Positions 43,605-54,547 of a DNA stretch of 64,000 nt are shown here, in pieces. Source of the stretch: Zasmidium citrigriseum (Eukaryota; Ascomycota; Dothideomycetes; Mycosphaerellales; Mycosphaerellaceae). The notes below the pieces were generated by a model. That model worked only from the letters and a program-made list of their open reading frames with translations, ran no database searches and was not told the DNA's origin. A program made the position numbers and the translations under genes. How positions within the stretch are numbered: position 1 is the stretch's first letter; each line of letters begins with the position of its first letter. Location of the stretch: the NCBI GenBank assembly GCA_002786025.1, contig NHNW01000076.1, positions 62,001-126,000 of the forward strand, given 5' to 3'.

Positions 43605-44236
43605 CGTGGATGGGCCGTGGGGTTTGATGGGAGTGAATTAGTCCTGATACAGGCGGTGCGGCAGAAAGTTGAGGACGTGGTGTTGGTCTCACGGCTTTCG
43701 ACAGCTCAGCCCTCGCGCACGGACACGACCGCGGCTACGAGAGTTAGTAAGCACGGTCTTGGCGGTGTCTCCTTCTCGTCGCTGTCGCGTTAAAACCTCT
43801 CCTTCTTTATCATACCTTTCTAATTACTCAATCTCCCACGTTAGCACAATACCTACGGAAAGTGATGTCAATCTCAGCTACGCATCCATGAGATCTTCTG
43901 TCTGGCTTCTGACTAAGGGAGCTGAGTCCAAAATGAAGACAGTTCAAGGTCCTCAAGGTCTTTCGCTTCCATCTCGACCTTCCAGCACCTCGGCTTGGTT
44001 CACAGATTCAAGACAGGTGCAAAGATTCAATGTGGGAAGTCTGATGATGAAAAGACCTTCAAATTGCAAGGTATGGAGGGCTCGCGGTCCAAGAGAGCCA
44101 GTACTTCTCGCACCCTGGATTCCTGGAAAATTGCTTTTCCATTCGCCCCTACTTACCTTCTCGTAGTCCCCAACTTGAGCCAAGGTCAGTATACTGCCAT
44201 TCTCCTCAACCCACCATCGTAAGGCATACAATCAAC
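43605..44236. promoter_or_regulatory. Divergent promoter region of the HTH gene and qutE
   Basis: This 632-base region lies upstream of both the HTH gene and the type II dehydroquinase. I searched it for the QutA palindrome and found no GGATAA/TTATCC half-site. A short open frame at 43995-44222 has no domain. Confidence 0.45.
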
Positions 44237-44698
44237 ATGTCTAAGAAGTCAATTCTCCTGCTGAATGGTCCAAATCTCAACCTCCTGGGCACAAGGGAGC
44301 CTCACCTCTATGGCAGCACAACACTCGCCGATGTCCAGTCTGCAGCAACAAAGCAAGCGGAGGATCTGGGCATAAATATGCACCACTTCCAATCCAACCA
44401 CGAAGGAGCCATCATCGACCGGATCCAAGAAGCACGCGGCAACGTGGACTTTGTCATCATCAATCCGGGAGCCTTGACACATACGAGCGTTGGCCTTCGA
44501 GATGCATTGCTGGGATGCGATCTACCTTTTCTGGAATTGCACGTAACGAATGTCCACGCTCGCGAGCCGTGGAGGCACCACAGCTATCTCAGCGACAAGG
44601 CGGTCGGTGTCATTTGCGGTCTGGGAGTATTTGGATACACAGCTGCAATCGACTTCGTTGCTCAAAGATTCGCAAGTGAAGGGCAGTCAAAGTTGTGA
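44237..44698 (+). CDS. qutE: Catabolic type II 3-dehydroquinate dehydratase QutE (Qa-2)
   Basis: Converts 3-dehydroquinate to 3-dehydroshikimate in quinate catabolism. One exon encodes 153 residues, the normal subunit length of this dodecameric enzyme. All the active-site residues are visible and fall one position after the standard numbering: R20 and Y25 in [10 protein letters not shown]76 and H82 in [11 protein letters not shown]102 in [11 protein letters not shown]. It is unrelated to the type I dehydroquinase-like domain in QutR. In Neurospora and Aspergillus this gene lies inside the quinate cluster; here it lies 23 kb from qutG, next to a ring-cleavage dioxygenase. Confidence 0.96.
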   Translation: MSKKSILLLNGPNLNLLGTREPHLYGSTTLADVQSAATKQAEDLGINMHHFQSNHEGAIIDRIQEARGNVDFVIINPGALTHTSVGLRDALLGCDLPFLELHVTNVHAREPWRHHSYLSDKAVGVICGLGVFGYTAAIDFVAQRFASEGQSKL

Positions 44699-45058
44699 GA
44701 CTGCGGCAACTGTGCGGAAGCTGAGCCCTGCCAACAACTGCCGGACCGTGCGGGTTGAGACCTCCTCTCAATACTTGGAATGCTCACCACATGTTTACGC
44801 CGCATCAAGAGACACGACTCCGGCCGGACGACGCGGCAAAGATATCAGCCGACTCAAGTCCCCGCTACTGTGGGGTTCAATCCTGGGAAACTACGCGGGG
44901 CCATTCCGACCAACTGAGCAACCATTGACAGCTCTTTAGTAAACACCTCTTCTCATCGGCAGATAGAAGTACTTACGTGGACTACGTATTGCAACAGAGC
45001 TTGACAAAGAGCAGGTATCCCACTTTCTTTCTCAAGACTCAGCTTCATCATCTTCAAC
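44699..45058. other. Intergenic gap between qutE and the intradiol dioxygenase
   Basis: The 360 bases lie between two genes in the same direction. They likely hold the dioxygenase promoter and leader, which is C/T-rich just before the ATG. No QutA-type half-site is visible. Confidence 0.45.
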
Positions 45059-46155
45059 ATGGACCCCTCTCAAGTTGACGTCCCTCCTCTTAAGGATCTT
45101 ACTATTGACAATATTACGGACAACGTCAAGCTGATCAACTCGCAATGCCCGAATCCTCGATTGAAGTACATACTCGAGAGAGTAGTGCAGCATCTGCATG
45201 ACTTTGCTAGAGAGACGAGACTTAGCCACGATGAATGGATGACTGGACTGCTTTTCCTGACTGCAGTAGGACAGATCTGCACAGATGTTCGACAGGTCTG
45301 TAACCTCAAACATCAGGACATCCACAAGCAATCACTTATAGGATATAGGAATTCATTCTCCTCTCCGACATCCTCGGCCTCTCCCTCCTCGTCGATAGCA
45401 TCGACCACCCCAAGCCCCCAGCAAGCACCGAAGGCACCGTCCTGGGCCCCTTCCACTCCCACGAAGCCGAGTCCGCTCCCAACGGCGCGCGCATAGCCCA
45501 CGACCCCGACGGCGAACCCTGCCTCGTCCTCTGCACAATCAAAGACACCACCGGGAACCCCATTCCCGATGTCAAGATCGACATCTGGGAGACCGACAGC
45601 AAAGGCTTCTACGATGTGCAATATGCCGGAAGAGAAGGTCCCGACCAAAGAGCTGTGATGCATAGTGATAAGGAGGGGGTTTTCTGGTTCAAGGCGATTG
45701 TGCCTGTGCCGTATCCGATTCCGCATGATGGGCCGGTGGGGAAATTGCTTGTGCAGTTGAAGAGGCATTGTTATCGGCCGAGTCATATGCATTTCATGTT
45801 TGCGAAGGAGGGGTTTGATCATTTGATTACGTGAGTGATACTTCTTTTTACCAACAGGGCGTACGTTGATACTAACGATCCCAGGGCGTTGTATCTTCGA
45901 GGCGACCCCTATGAGACTTCTGATGCCGTCTTTGGCGTCAAGGAGTCCCTTCTGATTGATCTGGGGGCTGTGAATGCGGAGCAGGCGCAGCTGTACGGGG
46001 TCAAGGAGGGCAGCAAGCTGATGACTTACGACTTCGTGCTGGTGACGGAGGAAGAATCGAGAAAGCTGAGAGAGAAGAATGCGATGGAGGCAACCAAAGC
46101 CTTGGGACTCAAGATGAAGCTCTGGAATGGTCTTCCGGTGCCTGATGTTGATTAG
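45059..46155 (+). CDS. Intradiol ring-cleavage dioxygenase (catechol or hydroxyquinol 1,2-dioxygenase)
   Basis: Opens catechol-type rings between the two hydroxyls using Fe(III). Three exons, 45059-45295, 45349-45830 and 45885-46155, give 329 residues. The N-terminal helical dimer domain (1-105) shows SHDEWMTGLLFLTAVGQICT and DVRQEFILLSDILGLS, as in catechol and hydroxyquinol dioxygenases; it is absent from protocatechuate dioxygenases. The iron ligands are Y167 (GFYDVQYAG) and Y221, H225, H227 (KRHCYRPSHMHFMF). Being next to qutE suggests it cleaves a product derived from protocatechuate, for example hydroxyquinol or catechol after decarboxylation. The exact substrate is not decided by what I can see. 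The second intron is placed at the downstream CCAG acceptor, which follows an ACTAAC branch site. Confidence 0.93.
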
Positions 46156-46353
46156 GGAGGTCAGTAAGTAGGCAGCAATCCTTGCTGTGGACACAGATTT
46201 CTCTTCTACTGATATGGAGCATGGTAGGGAAGGAAGCATTTCAAGCTTCGAAGAATCTTCAGACTTTCGTGCAATTTCGTTCTCGTCATATCGTGACTTC
46301 GTAACGAGGGCCACTCATCCCCCTTGGGTATCATCAAAAGAAACACACCCTGA

Positions 46354-47504
46354 CTACGAGACCACAACCGGCCACCCGCTCGAGAAGTCCAACTTATTCC
46401 ACCCGAAGAAGAAGTCATCATAAGCATACGACACACTGGGCCGCACGTAATGGTAGTAGACGACCGGCGTGCGCAAGTTCGGATCATACATGACGCCCTG
46501 GCCACCAGGAGCATACGCATCATCATGGCTACCGAGAACCATCGTGCCGCCATTGCCAGTCAAGCAATCACGACCCTGCTGGTCGACGAAACCACCAGAA
46601 GGGTTCGAAGAGCGGCACACCATGATGTGGTACTCTTCACCTTGCGGCGCGAGGGATTGGTTGGGGTTCTCGGCGTTGGTGGGCTCGTTGCAGCAGTTTC
46701 CGGACGAGAAGAAGAGGTAGGTGTAGCCGTTCCAGTTAAACATGTAGGAGCCTTCCATAGACCCCGCGACAAGACCGGCGGGACGCGCGGTGGTATTCTG
46801 GGCGATGTGCGTTGCGGATGTGGAGGAGACGGCGAGAGGCGGGTTCTGCATGGGGACTTGGAAGATGTTCTGCCAGAAAGACCCGAAGTTGAGAACCGGT
46901 GCAGAACTTCCGGCTGGAAAGTAAAGATTCGCGTCGATTCTGTTGTACCGAGAGTCCTTTGCAATGCCGACGCTGCCATGATCGGTCCAGGAGCCGGGAT
47001 CCATGGTTTCGGAGGTGGCGACGCCGATGTCTGAGTTCATGGAGCCCATTTGTGAGACGGAGTAGTAGAGGTAGTAGAGGCCGTTGAAGAAGAAGACGTC
47101 GGGAGCCTATTCACATGTTAGCCACGGATTTGATGGCCTGGGGTTCGGGAGGTTAGACTTACCCAGAGATCCTTGTTCCCTGGCAATTGGATGCTGGAGC
47201 CGTCTGGCATGGCTGCGCCTTTGTAGGTCCAGGGGCCGGAGAGGCTGGGAGCGGTTGCGGTGTTGATGCCATCTGTGAGGAAGTGTTAGTTCGTGTCGAT
47301 GTCTTTTGTGGGAAGTTGCTCACCATTTGTAGCGAAGCGGTAGTAGGTCTTGGTGTCGGCGCGGTAGACGACACTAGGGTCATGAAGTCGGCCAGAGCAG
47401 TTTCCAGTGCACTCGCCAACTGCTGGATAGTCGCGCTTGTAAAGAGGCGAGGCGCTGCTGATGGCTAGCAAAGATAGCGCTGTGGGTAGTACGAATAGCT
47501 TCAT
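46354..47504 (-). CDS. Secreted endo-arabinanase (glycoside hydrolase family 43)
   Basis: Cleaves alpha-1,5-arabinan in pectin side chains outside the cell. Three exons on the minus strand, 47324-47504, 47163-47272 and 46354-47106, give 347 residues. A signal peptide (MKLFVLPTALSLLAISSAS) is followed by LYKR, a possible Kex2 site, and then the five-bladed propeller. The catalytic base is D42 in RLHDPSVVY; WAPDVFFF, YNRIDANLYF and the acid-bearing SMEGSYMF mark later blades. GPWTYKGAAMPDGSSIQLPG and PGSWTDHGSVG are typical of fungal arabinanases. A 195-codon frame on the other strand (46450-47034) is a shadow. Confidence 0.9.
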
Positions 47505-47517
47505 GATGAAGGCCTGC

Positions 47518-47537
47518 GAAGAAGAAGAAGAAGAAGT
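47518..47537 (+). repeat. GAA trinucleotide microsatellite
   Basis: A short GAA run lies just upstream of the arabinanase start codon, on the noncoding strand of that gene, so its transcript leader would carry a TTC tract. Confidence 0.8.
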
Positions 47538-49165
47538 CGATCCAAGTGTATGACAATGGAAGAAGGTGTCTCAATGTCAGCACAACAGAAAGAAAGTGTT
47601 TCAGCAAAGAAATACTCGGAACAACGAGGCGGGTGAAGGGTGGTCTTATACCAGCCGTCTCAAGCCGAAGATCCGTGCCTATAGACAAGAGTGAATAGAA
47701 CAATAGAAGCGGCACGTGCATTGACTTTGCATCCACCTCGAGTCCTCGCGAGTTCCATAGTCAGACTCCAACGACATCATCCACTCGCATTGTTGTCGTT
47801 CACAAGAGATCGGCATAGCGCCCAGTGTATTAGTAGAACGACGTATGGCGGAGCAGGAGGGCGATGGATATGAGAGTTCAGGGTTGTCCGGCTGTGCACA
47901 TGAAACACGCGACCCAAGGCGGGTAGCAACGCATCTGCCATTTGCTGGGCTGTCGCCGGGCTCTTCATGATTCACGGAGAATGACGCTCCACACGTGTCC
48001 GCACATGAGTGAAGTACTGCAGCCCACTCTTGCGGCGTCTTGTGTTCTCGTTGAGCATGCCGCCTCGCACAAGACCGCCTATCTGCTTGATGACGCTCCC
48101 GGAAGCTCACGTGGAACAGCGGTGCCCGATGGAGGCAGTCGAGATGCTTTGGCGGTCGACAGTCGGTGACGATGACATGTGTTGCTTGCGGTTTGGCGGG
48201 TCAGGAGGTCAACAATAGGCTGGTCGTGGTTTGTTGTACCGTCTGACGTTTCGCCCGCCAGCAGCAGAAGAAGGCTGTGGGGATCCACTTCCCGTTGCCA
48301 AGAAGCGCCGAGCGCGTGAGCCGTCGATCGCGCCTTCCGGCCTTCTGGTTGGCCTCCGACTTCACTTCACCTCAAGATCTTCACCCCAGAGTCAACTTGC
48401 ACGGCTCGGCAGAACGATGTAACGATGCCCCGCCAGATTGTCCACCTGACCAACTACTATATCGAGGGGCTCTCTACGATGCCTCGGCCATATTTGATGA
48501 TGAAATGATGATGGATTCGAAGCTGCAAAGTTCTGATGAGAAGACGAGGCTTGACCCATGGCTGTGCAAGAAAATCAGGATCAGACAATCCTTGAAGGAG
48601 TCGGAGGAATCGTCGCATCTGCAAGCAATTGGACGAGCGCGCAGATAGCCTTTATCTAATTGCAGCGCACTGCGTTTCAGCTCTCAGGAACAGGAATGCG
48701 CTTCGCCATGGCCTGAAAAATGTCCGACCGCATCTCGTACTTCGATAACATTGCCAGAACGACCGACCTTGTCCGCGTTCTCCTCGACTTGACAGAAATG
48801 CAGCCCTGGATGCGATAAACGGCCGTCAACGTGTCGGTACCTGCTTGGCTGCATGCTGGATTGCATCATTGCCAGCTTCCTTCCCGCTGACGGCAGTTTT
48901 GCTGTGCGTTCATCAGCCCTATCAGGGTCGACGAACGGCTGGATTCGCACATGAAAGTGGATTCGCGAGGTGGAAAAGACGGGTTCTCGGGCTCTGGAAC
49001 TGGGTAGACGAGCGTGGTCAGCAAGGAGCTATATGCGAGATGCAGGAGAAGAGCAGCGCGATGATGTCGTGTCGGATTGATGGCCCACTTCATCTAGGAT
49101 GACCAGGAGGCTTGGGACCATGGGCTCGATGTCTTTCAACAGATCATCTCAATGCCCGGTCGTCA
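47538..49165. other. 1.6-kb region without a recognisable gene
   Basis: This is the longest gap after the transposon. It contains only short overlapping frames on both strands (for example 47679-48110 minus, 48277-48648 plus) with no domain, signal peptide or convincing splice pattern. Base composition resembles the surrounding genes and there is no RIP signature. It may hold the arabinanase promoter and an unrecognised fast-evolving or noncoding gene. Confidence 0.4.
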
Positions 49166-50080
49166 TCAACCCTTCTGGCCATCCTTCTCCTCCGCAAACA
49201 TCGCATCAACCGCCATGAAAATCTCCTTCGCCATCCCCTGAAACTTTTCCCTCTTGTCTTCCCTGCAAGCACTGAATCGGTCCGGATGCCACTTCCTCCT
49301 CTCATCCTTCAGCGAAACAGTCCCCTTCAGCATCTCAAACACAGCTCGGATGTCGCACGAGCAGGCCTCAAGTGCTCTCGTGCTCTTGCTCGTGGCACAG
49401 CTTTGGTTCTTGCATGTGCCAGTGATCGGCGGCGAAGGGAAGAACTTCAGCTCGGAGAAGTTGATCAGGACTGCGTCGGCGCGAGTCTTCCAAGCGTTGC
49501 AAGCCGCCAGGGTGAGGGTGGGTTTCTTGAGTTCTTGTTTCTTTTGCGGTGTCTTGCGGTTCTGCTCCTGTTGGCGATGCGCTCGTTTATGTGCTTCCTT
49601 CTGCTTTTGTTGTTCCTGCTCGCGCAGCCGCCTCTCACGAGCCTCCTCAAGCCTTGCGTATGCGCGTGCACGAGCTTCTGCTCTCTGCCGCTCTTGTGCT
49701 TCCTTCTGCTCTACACCCCATGAAAGAAAGCAGCGTTAGTCATAAGAACAAGAACCACACGACCCGACTGCACTTCTTTCTCCTACCATACCTCTCATCG
49801 GCCACTCCTCGACCCTCTTCTCCGCCTCCTTGAGCGCATCCTGCGCTTGCGCGTCCTTCTTCACATACGCCTCGACCACGCTCTTCGAGGCCGCCAAAAT
49901 CACTTCCGCTCTGTTCAGCGCCGCCTTCGCAGCCGTTGCGTCCAGGGCCATGAGCTGCTGGACCACTTGCTGGTACTCGACCTGGCGCTTTGCGTGATTG
50001 ATGTGTGCGGCTGCCCGCTCGGCTGCGATCGCCCTGGCACGGACTCGGGCGAGGCGGAGGGCCTCGACGAGGGCGTCCAT
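49166..50080 (-). CDS. Coiled-coil protein with C-terminal WHPDRF motif
   Basis: Two exons on the minus strand, 49792-50080 and 49166-49710, give 277 residues starting MDALVEALRLARVRARAIAAER. The first two thirds are a charged Ala/Arg/Glu/Gln-rich coiled coil. The C-terminus has NAWKTRADAVLINFSELKFFPSP in two pieces of a conserved fungal block, then DERRKWHPDRFSACREDKREKF, in which WHPDRF resembles the HPD loop of J-domains and of NFKBIL1-like proteins, and a closing helix AKEIFMAVDAMFAEEK. The frame upstream (from 50119) has no ATG; another open frame from 50247 is in a different phase. Function is unknown; a chaperone or splicing link would be a guess. Confidence 0.7.
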
Positions 50081-50349
50081 ATTGGAAGAGCGGTTGGCTT
50101 GATTTGGACGACTTCCCAAGGAATCTTGATCGACCGTGCCGTTGCGACTCGAGCTGGGCGGTCGAAGTCGAGGACAGGAGTCGGAGAGGGATTCAGCGGG
50201 TCTGCTTTAGGAGGTTGCCGGGCAACGGGAGCTATTCGGCGCGACATGTGAAAGTGTCCGTTTTAGGAAGCTGTGCGAGAAGGCATTCCACGCTCTTCGG
50301 CGTTTCTTTCACACCTGATAGCGACCTACCGACTAACACCTACATTCAC

Positions 50350-52522
50350 TCAGACCTTCCTCCGAACCAACCCCTTCAAAAAATCAAAACTATTCGAATC
50401 ACTCTGCAACTCCACCCTCCTTCCCACGCCCCTCTCCACAACCTCCTCCGCAACAAGCAATCCCCAATCCGTCGTAATCCCCTTAATCCTCGCCTTAATA
50501 CCGCCCTCATTCTCCAAGGTAACGACCTGATCACTATGCAGCCACATCCCGTAATACATTTTCTCGAACTGCTGATCGAAGCCCACGACGCAGAAGCGCG
50601 CGTATAAAGCCTCGAATTGCGTAAGGATGGAGGCGAGGAGTTTCTCGAGGGTTAGTGGCGGGAGGTTGTTGTGTTTGGATGCGAGACGGGAGAGGGAGGT
50701 TGTGGGTGTTGCGTCGGAGACGTTGAGACCTATGCCGAGGATGAGGGTATAATCGCCGCCGGAGTAGGAAGAATTGACGAGGATGCCGCCGATTTTGACG
50801 TATGAAGCTGGAGACTTGGGGTCTTTGTCTTTGCTTGGGTCGAGAGCGTAGACGTCGTTTGGCCATTTCAGGCGGATGGGGAGGTTTTCGTAACCCCGGT
50901 CGTAGGATTGGATTCCGAGGACGGTGGCCATGGCGGCGAGGTACTGGACGAAGACGACCGGGGCGGAGGAGGAGAGTGACAGGCTGTGCTTGAGGACGGT
51001 GCTGAACATTAGACTTCCTGGTGGGGAGACCCAGGCGTTGGTGCCGCGGCCGCGGGCGGAGATCTGGGTTGTTGCTGTAGCGGTGGTGCCGATGGGGAGG
51101 TGGGAGAGCCAGGTTGGGTTCTTTTCGAGGAGGGTCTGAGTTGAGGTCATTACTTCGCCGTAGAGGATTACGCGACCGTAGTCACCCGCGAGGCCAGGGT
51201 GTTTGGTCTTGTAGTTGCGGAGGTTGGTGTAGAAGGCGCTGTGGTTAAAGTAAGGCGTTTCTTTGGGATCGGGGAGAGAATTCTTGTGGAGACAGAGTCG
51301 TGTGGTGGTGGCATCTTCAGAGTCGGGAGTGCTATCGGGGCTTGAATCAGCCTTCTTCTCGTCTCTCTCGACAGGCGCGGACTGGGGCTTGGTGGGCGTG
51401 GCCATAGCATCGATGAGTAGATCGGCCGCTTTCTTGACGGGTGTTGGCAGAGCATCTTTGAGGGCGCTCGTACTCCATCGATCATCGTCTTGCTCGAGCT
51501 TGAAGGTATCTTGCTCGCCTTTGATGATCTGCTGACCGCCCTCGTCGTTGATGATGCCAGCCTCCCGCCAGGAATGCAACAAGTCTTCAATCTCATCGGG
51601 CTGTGAAGAAGACAGGTGTAAACGAGAGAGAGACGGTACCGCTTGATCCTCTTGGCTCACTTGGAGTCCAAGCTTGGTTAAGCACGCCTTCATGAATTTT
51701 GTCCTCTTCTTGTCGTCTGCTAAGAGAGCATCGACTATCTTGCCGTAGTCTGGGTTCGAGGGTTCGCTGCGGTTGAGGTTCATGCCGGCGAATCTACAAA
51801 CATGTCAGCAAAGATGGCATTGACCAACTAAATATAGCTTCATACTCAGGATGCGGTCCAGTCAACAAGGCAGCTCCCTCTCCAACCTTGCGAAAGATCA
51901 CAGCAGCTTTTGCCTCGCCCGCCTCGACATTCAACTCCTCGCTGAAGCTCGCCAACACCTCAACGCCCCTCTCCTTCATCTTCTCAGCATCAACGAAAAC
52001 TCCTCCACCGTTGTAATAGCTCTTGAAAAGCTCTGGCACATTCCCTCCAAGCAGTTCCTTATTGACCTTCAACTCGACAGCCTTCGCACCAGCCTCGCTC
52101 TGATATACAAAGCCCGGAAATGCCAGCCCTCTGCAGATACCGGGATAGAAGCCCAGCTCCCTATCGCCAATGACTTCCATCCCTTTCTTGCCGACTTCGA
52201 ATTCGCATTTGCTGGATCCGTAGTAGCCGCCGGCACAGAGGCCGAGGTATTTGCCACCCATCTGAACGTATTGCTTGATGCGGCGGTTGCCGTCGCCGTT
52301 CAGAACTCGGCAGTAGCCTGAGTCTGCACCTCCTGGGAATACCAGTAGAGCACATGTTGCTGGCCAGGGCTCCTTGAGGAGTTGGTCGGGAGCAATGGTC
52401 TGGACGGTATAGTTTGGTCCGAGTAGTCGGCGGAGCGACCATGTGGCATGTCTAACGGAAGATAGCGAGGCTCCTGGTCCAGAGTAGATGAGCACGTTGA
52501 CTCTTTTGCTCGTCGACGACAT
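50350..52522 (-). CDS. BPL1: Biotin-protein ligase (holocarboxylase synthetase)
   Basis: Attaches biotin to acetyl-CoA carboxylase, pyruvate carboxylase and other acceptors in the cytosol. Two exons, 51846-52522 and 50350-51793, give 706 residues; a 52-base intron separates what look like two genes. Residues 1-230 are a glutamine-amidotransferase-like domain (VLIYSGPGAS, LLVFPGGADSGYCRVLNG, YLGLCAGGYYG), the usual N-terminal half of fungal ligases. Splicing restores GPHPEFAGMNLNRSEPSNPDY. The ligase half has the biotinyl-adenylate loop SARGRGTNAWVSPPGSLMFS, the catalytic LKWPNDVY and GIGLNV, and a C-terminal SH3-like domain. Length is normal for the family. Confidence 0.93.
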
Positions 52523-52621
52523 GGTGGCGAAAAGTCGTCACGTGTGGGGTTGGTGTATATTTCGGCTCCTCTTTTCGTCCTTCAGAGATCCATCAAGTAT
52601 TTGATCATTCCCAGACTCGAG

Positions 52622-53049
52622 ATGTCGAATACAGAGAAAGACAAAGCCGGTGCCGGAGAGGCTGAGGGTGATGACGAGCCTGATGAATGGTGAGTCCAAG
52701 GCTCGGATCAGGTTCGGATTTCTGGGTTGACAACGATAGGGACAAGCGGATCTTCAGCACAGGCTGTGCAGGTGCGTCGATGAGAGAGCCCCGAAAGTGC
52801 GGAAGTGCTGATAGTCTTCTAGACGAGAATGCGACTTTGAATGACTGTTTTCGAGACAAGAAGGACTGGAGAGCTTGCAAAGACGAGGTAAGAGTTCGGT
52901 CGAGGGAGCCACCTACGAGAGCGCTCAGCATGAATCCATCATAAGGGATTGGAAAATGGGGTCTAACAGCTCGATTACAGATGGAAGCCTTCAAGCAATG
53001 TTGGAAGCGGCAAGGCAATGACCAGAGGACAGACTCGAAGGATGTCTGA
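52622..53049 (+). CDS. Twin-CX9C mitochondrial protein (COA4/Cmc3-like cytochrome oxidase assembly)
   Basis: A tiny four-exon gene: 52622-52689, 52740-52771, 52823-52887 and 52981-53049, giving 77 residues. Each exon is too short to stand out, but splicing with ordinary GT-AG signals yields a clean protein starting MSNTEKDKAGAGEAEG and a perfect twin CX9C: C32 and C42, C52 and C62 (STGCADENATLNDCF, ACKDEMEAFKQCWK). This is the coiled-coil-helix-coiled-coil-helix fold imported by Mia40 into the mitochondrial intermembrane space. TGC....LNDC..DKKDWR.C..EMEAFK.CW is the pattern of COA4/Cmc3, an assembly factor of cytochrome c oxidase. It is divergent from the biotin ligase gene, with 99 bases between starts. 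Confidence 0.88.
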
Positions 53050-53314
53050 TGCCCGGATGGGACTGTACAGTAGAAGGCGTTGAAATGGCCGCAACTGGAA
53101 TTTTTTCTCCTCTCAACACGGCATTGAGATTCCTTAAATCAGGCCTCAGACTCCTCAAAAGAGTATGTACAAGTGTAGACATCGAATACAAAAGTGCAGG
53201 ACTCGAAGATTCACATGCTCCTCTTCCCCCTCGGCAACGCCCGCGCAGCTCGCATCCCAGCTTCGACCTCACGTTTCATCCACCTTCATAGCTCGCAGCA
53301 AAACACCCCCGACA

Positions 53315-54258
53315 ATGCCATCTCCCGCCTCACGAAGAGCCCTCACCGGCCTCGTCAGCTCCCTCCGCACCAGCTCCCGCCGCCAGCAAAGAACCTTCAC
53401 CACCCTCCCAGCACGATGGCAACAAACCCCCTCCCCAGCCGCCGCCCAAGCAGTCGCCCACGACCTCTCCCCCTCGGACGAATCCCAACCCATCCGCTCC
53501 CTAACCGAAGGCCTCGATGACCCACCTCCAGTCCTCAGCGAAGACGAAAAACAAGTCGACTGGACCCGTTCCTTCCACGGCCTCTCCTCCTCCCCCTTCA
53601 CGCCCGAACAAGCCGAGATCCTGCAGCAGAGACTAGAATACGATGACATCGAGATCAAACCCGATGGGATTGTGTACTTGCCGGAGATCAAGTATAGGAG
53701 GATATTGAATCGGGCGTTTGGGCCGGGGGGTTGGGGGCTTGCGCCGAGGGGGGAGACGATTGTTACAGGAAAGGTAGTCACGAGGGAGTATGGGCTTGTT
53801 TGTGGGGGACGGTAAGCCCCTCCCATCACCCTCCCATGCCAAACCCTCATCTCTAACACGACTGTTATAGCCTCGTCTCAATAGCCCGCGGCGAACAAAC
53901 CTACTTCGACCCGGACGGCATCCCCACCGCAACCGAAGGCTGCAAATCCAACGCCCTGATGCGGTGCTGCAAAGACCTAGGCATCGCCTCCGAACTCTGG
54001 GATCCAAGGTTTATCAAGAAATTTGTTGCGGAGATGGGGCGGGAGACGATGGTGGAGCATGTGGTTAGTAAGAAGAAGAGGAAGCATTGGATGCGGAAGG
54101 ATGATGAGGTGCGATATCCGTTCAAGGATATTGGGATGCCGGGGGCGAGTGCTGGGAGTGGGAATGGGGTTGCGGCGAAGGCGGGGCAGGCGTATAGGAG
54201 TTATGGAGCGAAGAGTGCTGCGGCTGGGAGTGGGAGTGCGGCGACGGAGAAGAAGTAA
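53315..54258 (+). CDS. MGM101: Mitochondrial genome maintenance protein Mgm101
   Basis: Rad52-like single-strand annealing protein of the mitochondrial nucleoid. Two exons, 53315-53811 and 53871-54258, give 294 residues. The N-terminus is a mitochondrial presequence rich in Arg, Ser and Ala ([20 protein letters not shown]). The conserved core begins [20 protein letters not shown] and runs through [36 protein letters not shown] in two pieces, and [14 protein letters not shown]; a basic block [13 protein letters not shown] follows. The tail is Gly/Ala-rich. An in-frame extension upstream to 53165 is unsupported by an ATG context or the presequence pattern. Confidence 0.95.
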
Positions 54259-54547
54259 GAGAAGGGAGATGTGCACGCATTGAAGCCAGAGATGTGGCGA
54301 TGACGATTCAGACTCCGGAAAGCTGGAGATGTACAGCATAGACCACGAACCTACCTTTCAACTCTGTACAAAACCCAAATACCCCAATGAAAAGAAGATG
54401 CAACAGCACCAGTTCAAAGGCACACAAGTCCATCTCAATCAATTTCAATGCCATTGGGTACAGGGTATCTCAAAACATCACTCTAATCAATCTAATCCGA
54501 TAGTTGCGAAATCGCAAAGACCTGCGTGAAAACTCATCCCCTCTCCT

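Noticed and set aside
45313..46314. 333-codon minus frame over the dioxygenase
   Set aside because: Antisense shadow; the plus strand carries conserved iron ligands and good introns.
50119..50247. Upstream start for the WHPDRF coiled-coil protein
   Set aside because: The frame from 50119 begins with TTG and the ATG at 50247 is in another phase with no splice join; ATG 50080 is used.
51794..52522. A separate small amidotransferase-like gene next to a biotin ligase gene
   Set aside because: A canonical intron (51794-51845) joins both into the normal two-domain fungal biotin ligase.
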